Assembly: GCA_964627045.1 (NCBI GenBank)
Contig: CAZVIK010000188.1
Span: forward strand, 1-7,854
DNA: 7,854 nt
Source: CAZVIK01 sp964627045
GTDB lineage: Bacteria > Acidobacteriota > Terriglobia > Bryobacterales > Bryobacteraceae
Reading direction: 5' to 3'
Position numbers and translations under genes: made by a program. Shown here one piece after another: positions 1 to 5,569 of this stretch. The notes beneath the pieces are model-generated. The model saw only the letters and a list, made by a program, of their open reading frames with translations, was not told where the DNA came from and searched no databases. The number at the start of each line of letters is the position of its first letter. Positions within the stretch are counted from its first letter, which is position 1.

Positions 1-502
1 GGTAGTGGTTGACGGTTGTGCCCGGCGCCACGCCGCGGCTGTATACCGGAAACTGGATTCTTGTCAACTGCGGAATGTCGCGAACCGAAGCGTTGGTCAC
101 CGCACCCACCGCGCCGCGGTATTTCAGCGTGGTTCCCATCAGCCCGCCGAGCACACCGTATTTGAGGTCGCCGTCGCTGGCGATCACCAGCACGGATCCG
201 GCTGGAATGGTGTCAATCGCCTCGATCATCCTGGCGAGCCCGTTTGGGTCCTTGTGCTCTTCCTTGGTTAATTGGACCGTCACGGCTGGCCCCACGAATT
301 TCGTCTTGAAGATGGCGCGCACGTCGCCGGACATGTAGTTTTGAATTCCGTACAGTTGTTCCAGGGCGTCGGCCACCGACGCCACCTCGGTGGTGCGGAA
401 GCCATCGATGACGGATGCGGCGGGCGGTTGCGCGTACAGCCAGCCGGCCAGCGAAACCACGGCGGGCGTCAGGACGGCGATCCATAGCGATTTCTTGGAC
501 AT
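1..502 (-). CDS. Exported RraA-family protein (partial, C-terminus off the left edge)
   Basis: The minus strand reads open from an ATG at 502-500 to the window edge, giving 167 residues without a stop. Residues 1-24 look like a Sec signal peptide: KK near the start, a hydrophobic stretch, and likely cleavage after WLYA before QPPA. The rest matches the RraA/HMG-aldolase-like fold. It has the GDLKYGVLGG glycine loop (111-120), then TNASVRD (136-142), then FPVYSRGVAPGTTVNHY (151-167). Spacing between Gly120 and Arg141-Asp142 is exactly the G-X20-R-D pattern known for RraA-like proteins; the E-D that often follows is Q-L here, and the usual DG/NG before the RD is NA. RraA itself is a cytoplasmic RNase E inhibitor, and related proteins are metal-dependent aldolases or decarboxylases. 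A secreted form cannot act on RNase E, so an enzymatic role on a small acid is more likely, but the substrate is unknown. Start choice is supported by GGAGGA 8 bases upstream. Confidence 0.85.
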   Translation of the reverse strand, partial: MSKKSLWIAVLTPAVVSLAGWLYAQPPAASVIDGFRTTEVASVADALEQLYGIQNYMSGDVRAIFKTKFVGPAVTVQLTKEEHKDPNGLARMIEAIDTIPAGSVLVIASDGDLKYGVLGGLMGTTLKYRGAVGAVTNASVRDIPQLTRIQFPVYSRGVAPGTTVNHY

Positions 503-510
503 TCCAGGTT

Positions 511-516
511 TCCTCC
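511..516 (-). promoter_or_regulatory. Strong ribosome binding site of the RraA-like gene
   Basis: The minus strand reads GGAGGA here, 8 bases before the ATG at 502-500. This is a near-perfect Shine-Dalgarno sequence and decides the start of the RraA-like gene, which places the signal peptide at the very N-terminus. Confidence 0.75.
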
Positions 517-534
517 GGGCTTGGTATCAGACCG

Positions 535-540
535 ATTATA
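535..540 (-). promoter_or_regulatory. Candidate -10 box (TATAAT) for the RraA-like gene
   Basis: The minus strand reads TATAAT, an exact sigma-70-type -10 hexamer in an otherwise GC-rich region, about 33 bases before the start codon at 502. It would give a leader of roughly 25 bases containing the GGAGGA site. The best -35 at 17-base spacing is CTTCCA (563-558), only 3 of 6 matches, and it overlaps the trpC ribosome binding site and one possible trpC start codon. No equally good plus-strand promoter for trpC is visible in the 69-base gap. Confidence 0.4.
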
Positions 541-571
541 TCCGCTCTCTGCTACGATGGAAGATCCCCGA

Positions 572-1366
572 ATGAGCGACACGGCCCCCGGCATCCTCTC
601 TCGAATCGTCGTCCACAAACGAGAGGAACTTGCGCGCGCCACGACGCCGGTTGCGGAGTGGGAACGGCTGGCGGCTCTCCAACTCCCCGGCCGCCGGGAC
701 TTCCGCGCGGCGCTCACGGACCGGCGTCCGGCGTTGATCGCCGAAATCAAAAAGGCCTATCCCAGCAAGGGGCTGCTTTGCGAATCGTTCGACCCACCCG
801 CCCTCGCGCGCGACTACCAGGCCGGCGGAGCGGCGGCGCTCTCGGTTCTCACGGACGAAAAGTTCTTCCAGGGGAGATTGGCGGACCTGGCGACGGCGCG
901 TGCGGCGGCGGGACTCCCCGTGCTTCGCAAGGATTTCATCCTCGACGAGTACCAGGTGGCGGAGGCCGCGGCCCATGGCGCGGACGCGATCCTGCTCATC
1001 GCCGCGGTGCTTCCTCTGAAAACCCTCACGCGCCTGCGCGAAGAGGCGGCCCGGTTCGGAATGGCGGCGCTGGTGGAGGTCCACGACGAACGGGAGTTGG
1101 AAATCGCGCTGGCCAGCGGCGCCCAGATCGTGGGCGTCAACAACCGAGACCTCGGCACCTTCCAGGTAAGCCTGGAGACCTCCGTCCGGCTGGCGGCATC
1201 GATGCCGCGCGACGTGGTGAAGGTGAGCGAGAGCGGTATATCCTCGCGCGCCGACGTGGAGCGGCTCATGGACGCGGGCTTTCACGCGTTCCTGGTGGGC
1301 GAACACCTGGTTCGCGCTGGTGATCGTGTCGCGGCGGTGCGGGAGTTGGCGGAGACCAGAGAATGA
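572..1366 (+). CDS. trpC: Indole-3-glycerol phosphate synthase
   Basis: This cytoplasmic TIM-barrel enzyme of tryptophan synthesis converts CdRP to indole-3-glycerol phosphate, the substrate of TrpA. The 264 residues are normal for a monofunctional TrpC. Family motifs appear in order: AEIKKAYPSKG (57-67), SVLTDEKFFQG (91-101), PVLRKDFILDEYQ (117-128), LVEVHDERE (168-175), VGVNNRDLGTF (187-197) and VSESGIS (218-224). By alignment to the family, Glu58, Lys60, Lys120, Glu169, Asn190 and Ser221 are the active-site residues. Position 63, Ser in most members (KKASPSKG), is Tyr here. ATG 572 is chosen because GGAAGA lies 7 bases upstream and the protein then opens with the usual ILSRIVVHKREEL; ATG 557 or TTG 521 are in frame but lack a site. 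It is the first gene of the operon; trpB overlaps its stop by 4 bases. No PRA isomerase (TrpF) domain is attached. Confidence 0.96.
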   Translation: MSDTAPGILSRIVVHKREELARATTPVAEWERLAALQLPGRRDFRAALTDRRPALIAEIKKAYPSKGLLCESFDPPALARDYQAGGAAALSVLTDEKFFQGRLADLATARAAAGLPVLRKDFILDEYQVAEAAAHGADAILLIAAVLPLKTLTRLREEAARFGMAALVEVHDERELEIALASGAQIVGVNNRDLGTFQVSLETSVRLAASMPRDVVKVSESGISSRADVERLMDAGFHAFLVGEHLVRAGDRVAAVRELAETRE

Positions 1367-2559
1367 ACCCCGAAGAACAACAGAGCGGCCGGTTCGGACC
1401 TTACGGCGGGCGATTCGTCCCCGAGGTATTGATGTCGCCGCTCGAAGAAGTGGAGCAGGCCTACGCCGAAGCGCAGCGCGACCCGGAGTTCGAACGGGAG
1501 TGGCGCTACCTGCTGGAGCAGTACGCCGGCCGCCCCACGCCGCTGTATTACGCGCGGCGGTTGAGCGAGACGCTCGGCGGAGCGCGCCTCTACATCAAGC
1601 GTGAAGATCTGCTGCACACCGGCGCGCACAAGATCAACAACTGTTTGGGGCAGATCCTGCTAGCCCGCCGCATGGGCAAGATGCGGATCATCGCCGAAAC
1701 CGGCGCGGGGCAGCACGGCGTCGCCACCGCCACCGTGGCGGCTCTGTTCGGCCTGGAGTGCGTGGTCTACATGGGCGAAGAGGACATGCGGCGGCAGAGC
1801 CTGAACGTCTTCCGCATGCGGCTGCTCGGCGCGAAGGTGGTGGGCATCGCATCCGGCAGCCGCACGCTCAAGGACGCCATCAGCGAGGCCATGCGCGACT
1901 GGGCGACCAACACCGAAACGACGTATTATCTATTCGGCTCCGCGCTGGGGGCGCACCCCTATCCGACCATCGTGCGCGATTTTCAACGCGTGGTTGGCGA
2001 GGAGGCCCGGCGTCAGATTCTGGCCGCAGAGGGACGGCTTCCGGACGCCGTGCTGGCCTGCGTCGGAGGCGGCAGCAACGCAATCGGCATCTTCCATCCG
2101 TTTATTCCGGAGAAAGGCGTGAAGCTGATCGGCGTGGAGGCCGGCGGGCGCGGAAAGCAACTTGGCCAGCACGCGGCGCGTTTCGAGGGCGGACGGCCGG
2201 GCGTGCTCCAGGGCGCTTACAGCTACCTGCTCCAGGACGAGAACGGGCAGGTGGCGCTGACGCATTCGGTGTCGGCGGGGTTGGACTACGCGCTGGTGGG
2301 GCCGGAGCACGCGATGCTGCACGACCAGGGCCGCGCCGAGTATGTATCGGCCGGCGATGACGACGCCCTGAAGGCGGCGCTGATGCTGTCCCGCATCGAG
2401 GGGATCATTCCCGCGCTGGAATCGGCGCACGCGATGGCCGAGGCGATCCGCCGCGCGCCCCCGGCCGGCGGGCAGGTCTTCATCGTCAATCTCTCCGGCC
2501 GCGGCGACAAGGACATGGGGATCTACCGCGAAAACCTGAAGGACCTCGATCATGAGTGA
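1363..2559 (+). CDS. trpB: Tryptophan synthase beta chain
   Basis: TrpB is the PLP-dependent beta subunit of the cytoplasmic alpha2-beta2 tryptophan synthase; it condenses indole, channelled from TrpA, with serine. The 398 residues match the major TrpB1 type. Diagnostic motifs are the N-terminal GRFGPYGGRFVPE, the PLP-lysine loop HTGAHKINN (85-93, Lys90), ETGAGQHGVATA (112-123, Glu112 being the catalytic acid of the family), the phosphate-binding GGGSNA (235-240), ALESAHA (351-357) and SGRGDKDM (378-385). All key residues are present, so it should be active. The ATG overlaps the trpC stop as ATGA, with GGAG 8 bases upstream (1351-1354). Its own last codons overlap trpA by 8 bases, so translation of trpC, trpB and trpA is probably coupled, suiting equal production of the two synthase subunits. 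Confidence 0.98.
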   Translation: MNPEEQQSGRFGPYGGRFVPEVLMSPLEEVEQAYAEAQRDPEFEREWRYLLEQYAGRPTPLYYARRLSETLGGARLYIKREDLLHTGAHKINNCLGQILLARRMGKMRIIAETGAGQHGVATATVAALFGLECVVYMGEEDMRRQSLNVFRMRLLGAKVVGIASGSRTLKDAISEAMRDWATNTETTYYLFGSALGAHPYPTIVRDFQRVVGEEARRQILAAEGRLPDAVLACVGGGSNAIGIFHPFIPEKGVKLIGVEAGGRGKQLGQHAARFEGGRPGVLQGAYSYLLQDENGQVALTHSVSAGLDYALVGPEHAMLHDQGRAEYVSAGDDDALKAALMLSRIEGIIPALESAHAMAEAIRRAPPAGGQVFIVNLSGRGDKDMGIYRENLKDLDHE

Positions 2560-3376
2560 CCAGCCGCCCTCTACCCGCATTTCGCGTTACTTCACGGCGT
2601 TGCGTGAGTCCGGCAAGAAAGGTTTGATCGCCTATCTCACGGCAGGCGATCCCGCGCCGGAGCAAACTGCGAACCTCGCGCTCGCCCTGGCGCGCGGCGG
2701 CGCGGGGATCATCGAGTTGGGCGTGCCCTTTTCCGACCCCGTGGCCGACGGCCCGGTCATTCAGGCCGCCAGCGAAAGAGCGCTCCAGGCCGGCACGAAT
2801 CTGCGCCGCGTGCTGGAGATCGCCGCCGAGGTCCGCCGGCAAAGCGAAGTCCCGCTACTTCTTTTTAGCTATTTGAATCCGTTGTTGAGCTACGGCATGG
2901 AGGCACTGGCGCGCGATGCCGCGGCGGCCGGGATCGACGGTTGCCTTCTCACCGACTTGAGCGTGGAGGAAGCGCACGCGTATCTCGGTCTCATGCGCGC
3001 CCACAACCTGGACACGGTGTTTCTGGCCGCCCCCACCAGCACGCCGCGCCGCCTGCGATTGGTGGCGCAGTATTCCACCGGGTTCGTATACTTGGTGTCG
3101 AGAACCGGGGTGACGGGTGAGCGAGCCAGCGTGTCGGGCGCCGTGGGCCCGCTGGTCGGCGCCATGCGGGGGGTGACGTCCCTGCCGCTCGCGGTGGGCT
3201 TCGGCATCTCGACTCCGGAACAGGTGGCGCAGGTGGGCCAGGTGGCCGACGCCGTGGTGGTGGGAAGTGCCTTCGTCCGGCGGATCGCAGGGATGGGTGG
3301 CTCCCCGGCGCTGCCGATGCAGCTGGAAACGATGACCCGCGAACTGGCGCACGGGCTGGAGTGGAAAGTCCCATGA
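2552..3376 (+). CDS. trpA: Tryptophan synthase alpha chain
   Basis: TrpA is the alpha subunit of tryptophan synthase, a TIM barrel that cleaves indole-3-glycerol phosphate to indole and glyceraldehyde 3-phosphate. The 274 residues are of family length. ELGVPFSDPVADGP (55-68) holds the catalytic Glu55 and Asp66, equivalent to Glu49 and Asp60 of the enteric enzyme. SRTGVTG (183-189), VGFGIS (215-220) and VVGSAFV (236-242) form the phosphate-binding side. The loop that usually reads D-V/L-P-x-E-E is TDLSVEE (134-140), with Ser137 where Pro is common; this loop faces the beta subunit. The start overlaps trpB by 8 bases, with AAGGA 8 bases upstream (2539-2543). Its stop overlaps the start of the chorismate mutase gene by 4 bases (ATGA). 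Confidence 0.97.
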   Translation: MSDQPPSTRISRYFTALRESGKKGLIAYLTAGDPAPEQTANLALALARGGAGIIELGVPFSDPVADGPVIQAASERALQAGTNLRRVLEIAAEVRRQSEVPLLLFSYLNPLLSYGMEALARDAAAAGIDGCLLTDLSVEEAHAYLGLMRAHNLDTVFLAAPTSTPRRLRLVAQYSTGFVYLVSRTGVTGERASVSGAVGPLVGAMRGVTSLPLAVGFGISTPEQVAQVGQVADAVVVGSAFVRRIAGMGGSPALPMQLETMTRELAHGLEWKVP

Positions 3377-3678
3377 CGCGAGACGAAGCCCTCCGGATGT
3401 TGGAGGTTTGCCGGGACCGGATCGACGAGATCGACCGGCGCATCCTGGCGATGCTCAACGAACGCACGCGGGAAGTGGAACAAATCGGACAGGTCAAACA
3501 GGCGATGAACCTGCCGATCTATGAGCCCAAACGCGAGGACCAGGTCTACGCCAACGTCACCGGCCATAACGGCGGGCCGCTTCCGGCCGAAGCCGTGAAG
3601 CGCATCTTCGAGCGGATCATCGACGAAATGCGAACCGTACAGAAGCTTCGCATGCAGAGCGGGGAGCCGCGAGAGTAA
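3373..3678 (+). CDS. aroQ: Chorismate mutase, AroQ class, stand-alone
   Basis: The gene encodes a 101-residue, probably all-helical AroQ-type chorismate mutase, which rearranges chorismate to prephenate. Aligned by eye with the E. coli P-protein mutase domain, the substrate-binding residues are present: Arg14 (CRDRIDEID), Arg31 (NERTREVE), Lys42 (GQVKQAM), Arg54-Glu55 (EPKRED) and Gln90 (RTVQK). No prephenate dehydratase, dehydrogenase or DAHP synthase domain is fused to it. There is no signal peptide, so it acts in the cytoplasm. ATG 3373 is preferred: it forms an ATGA overlap with trpA and has GGAA 6 bases upstream; an in-frame GTG at 3361 would add four residues. It sits 10 bases before aroF and two genes before tyrA, which would use its product. 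In some bacteria an AroQ domain is fused to this type of DAHP synthase, so the neighbours may interact. Confidence 0.92.
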   Translation: MTRDEALRMLEVCRDRIDEIDRRILAMLNERTREVEQIGQVKQAMNLPIYEPKREDQVYANVTGHNGGPLPAEAVKRIFERIIDEMRTVQKLRMQSGEPRE

Positions 3679-3688
3679 AAAGGAACCT

Positions 3689-4702
3689 ATGTTAGTCGTC
3701 ATGCAGGAAGGCGCCTCCGAGGCGCAGATACAAAAGGCTATCGACCGGATGGTGGCGATGGGATTCACGGTCCACCGCTCGACGGGCGTGGTCCACACCG
3801 TGCTCGGCGGCGTGGGGCCCGAAGAAGACATCGATCCGATCGAACTCGAGATGCTGGAGGGCGTGCGGGAAGCGCGCCACATCTCCTCGCCCTACAAGTT
3901 GGCGGGACGGCACTTCCGGCCCGGCGGCACGATCATCAAGGTGGGGAGCCTCGAGATCGGGGGCACCCAGGTGGTCGTAATGGCCGGACCGTGCAGCGTT
4001 GAGAGCCGGGACCAGATCGAGCGGTCCGCGGAAGCCGTGGCGCGCGCGGGAGGTAAGATCCTGCGCGGCGGAGCGTTCAAGCCGCGCAGTTCGCCATACG
4101 CCTTTCAGGGCCTCGGCGAGGAAGGGCTCAAACTGGCGCGCGAGGCGGCGGACCGCAACGGCCTCCACGTCGTCAGCGAAGTGATGGACCACACACAGAT
4201 CGCCACCGTGGCGGCCTACGCGGACATCCTGCAAGTGGGCGCGCGCAACATGCAGAACTACAATCTGCTGCGGGAACTCGGGCAGGTACGCAAGCCGGTG
4301 CTGTTGAAGCGCGGCATCTCGGCCACAATCGAGGAACTGCTGCTTTCGGCCGAGTACATCCTTTCGGGTGAAAACTACGAGGTGATGTTGTGCGAGCGCG
4401 GAATTCGCACTTACGAAAGCGCCACGCGCAACACCATGGACATCTCGGCGATTCCGGTGGTGAAGAAACTCTCGCACCTTCCGATGATCGCCGACCCCTC
4501 GCACGGCACCGGCCGTCGCGATCACGTGCCGGCGCTGGCGCGTGCGGCGGTGGCGGCGGGCGCCGACGCGCTGCTAATCGAAATGCACCCGAATCCGGAC
4601 CAGGCAAGGAGCGACGGCGCGCAATCGCTTTGGCCGGACCAACTCCGCGAGCTGATGGAGCAGCTCCGCGCGATCGCGGGGGTGGTGGGGCGGACGATCT
4701 AG
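3689..4702 (+). CDS. aroF: 3-deoxy-7-phosphoheptulonate (DAHP) synthase, type I-beta
   Basis: This enzyme condenses phosphoenolpyruvate and erythrose 4-phosphate to DAHP, the first step of the shikimate pathway, in the cytoplasm. The 337 residues show two parts. Residues 1-70 (MLVVMQEGASEAQIQKAIDR onward) form a ferredoxin-like regulatory domain as in the Thermotoga maritima enzyme, where it mediates feedback inhibition by Tyr and Phe. The catalytic barrel follows, with MAGPCSVES (98-106), GGAFKPRSSPYAFQG (127-141), QVGARNMQN (182-190), LLKRGIS (205-211), ADPSHGTGRRDHV (268-280), LIEMHPNP (296-303) and SDGAQSL (308-314). The metal ligands expected for the family are Cys102, His272, Glu298 and Asp309. 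Start ATG 3689 has AGGA only 4 bases away, but the alternative ATG at 3701 would remove the first strand. The gene lies 10 bases after aroQ and 3 before tyrA. Feedback control by aromatic amino acids is inferred from the domain. Confidence 0.96.
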   Translation: MLVVMQEGASEAQIQKAIDRMVAMGFTVHRSTGVVHTVLGGVGPEEDIDPIELEMLEGVREARHISSPYKLAGRHFRPGGTIIKVGSLEIGGTQVVVMAGPCSVESRDQIERSAEAVARAGGKILRGGAFKPRSSPYAFQGLGEEGLKLAREAADRNGLHVVSEVMDHTQIATVAAYADILQVGARNMQNYNLLRELGQVRKPVLLKRGISATIEELLLSAEYILSGENYEVMLCERGIRTYESATRNTMDISAIPVVKKLSHLPMIADPSHGTGRRDHVPALARAAVAAGADALLIEMHPNPDQARSDGAQSLWPDQLRELMEQLRAIAGVVGRTI

Positions 4703-4705
4703 TCT

Positions 4706-5569
4706 ATGGGCTTGAACACCATCGCGGTCGTGGGCGTCGGGCTGATCGGGGGATCGTTCGCCCTGGCGATGCGCAAGGCCGGATTCCGGGGCCGCGTCAT
4801 CGGCGTGAGCAGTTCGAAGGCGACCGGGGAGGCGCTCGGTCTCGGCGTCATCGATCAAGCCGCGCCGCTCGATGAGGCCCTTCCGCAAGCGGACCTGGTG
4901 TACCTGGCGCAGCCCATCGAGCGAATCCTCGCAACGCTCCCGCGGCTGGACCCGTTTCTCAAAGAAGGCGCCCTGGTGACCGACGCCGGCAGCACCAAGG
5001 CGCAGATCGCGGAAACCGGCCGCCGTTCGGTCACACGCGGCCAATTTCTGGGCGGTCATCCGATGGCCGGCAAGGAGACCCGCGGCGTCGCCGAGGCCGA
5101 GGCCGATCTGTTCGCCGGGCGGACCTACGTGCTCACGCCCGACGGGCCGCAGGACCTGGAGACGCCCGCCGCCGAGGAGTTCCTCGAGTGGATCCGGCGC
5201 ATTGGCGGCGTACCCGTGATCCTCGATCCGGCCGAACACGACCGCGTGGTGAGTTGGACGAGCCACCTGCCGCAACTGGCGTCAACGGCGCTGGCCGGAG
5301 CGGTGGCCCGGGGCCTGGACATCGGCGGCTATTCGCGCGTCGCCGGACCCGGCCTGCGCGACATGACGCGGCTGGCGCTCAGTCCGTTCGATATCTGGAA
5401 AGACATCCTGGACACCAACCGGCCGGAGATCGAACGGGCGCTGGACGCCTACATCGAAGAATTGAAGGACCTGCGGGCGCGGGTGGCGGCGCCGGGGCTG
5501 GCAGGAAAGTTCGAGAAGGGCGCGGAGTTCGCCGCGCGGTTGAGGCAGATGAACCAGGAGAACGCCTGA
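4706..5569 (+). CDS. tyrA: Prephenate/arogenate dehydrogenase
   Basis: TyrA oxidatively decarboxylates prephenate (or arogenate) towards tyrosine. The 287 residues form an N-terminal Rossmann domain and a helical C-terminal domain, without the ACT domain found in some longer TyrA proteins. Motifs are VVGVGLIGGSFALAMRKAGF (8-27, dinucleotide loop), VTDAGSTKAQI (91-101), FLGGHPMAGKETRGV (114-128, His118 the likely catalytic base), SWTSHLPQLAS (183-193, His187) and GPGLRDMTRLALS (214-226, Arg218 for the substrate carboxylate). The residue ending the second strand, Asp in NAD-specific forms, is not acidic: the stretch reads IGVSSSKAT (32-40), recalling NADP-using arogenate dehydrogenases. Cofactor and substrate preference are therefore open. 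The start lies 3 bases after aroF, with only a weak GGTGGGG upstream, so translation is probably coupled. The stop shares one base with the next start (TGATG). Confidence 0.94.
   Translation: MGLNTIAVVGVGLIGGSFALAMRKAGFRGRVIGVSSSKATGEALGLGVIDQAAPLDEALPQADLVYLAQPIERILATLPRLDPFLKEGALVTDAGSTKAQIAETGRRSVTRGQFLGGHPMAGKETRGVAEAEADLFAGRTYVLTPDGPQDLETPAAEEFLEWIRRIGGVPVILDPAEHDRVVSWTSHLPQLASTALAGAVARGLDIGGYSRVAGPGLRDMTRLALSPFDIWKDILDTNRPEIERALDAYIEELKDLRARVAAPGLAGKFEKGAEFAARLRQMNQENA

Noticed and set aside
503..571. Trp attenuator or leader peptide before trpC
   Set aside because: There is no Trp-codon-rich short frame, no stable hairpin pair and no T run in the 69 bases.
415..1323. Plus-strand open frame of 302 codons across the divergent region and trpC
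   Set aside because: It is Arg/Gly/Pro-rich shadow sequence of trpC and the RraA-like gene, without motifs.
2890..3882. Long minus-strand open frame of 330 codons opposite trpA, aroQ and aroF
   Set aside because: It is antisense to three well-recognised genes, is low in recognisable motifs and rich in Arg/Ser/Pro, as expected for a shadow frame in GC-rich DNA.
5188..5568. Upstream extension of the first aldo/keto reductase
   Set aside because: The frame is open upstream but overlaps tyrA entirely and has the Arg/Gly-rich composition of a shadow. ATG 5569 with AGGAG 8 bases ahead fits the family.
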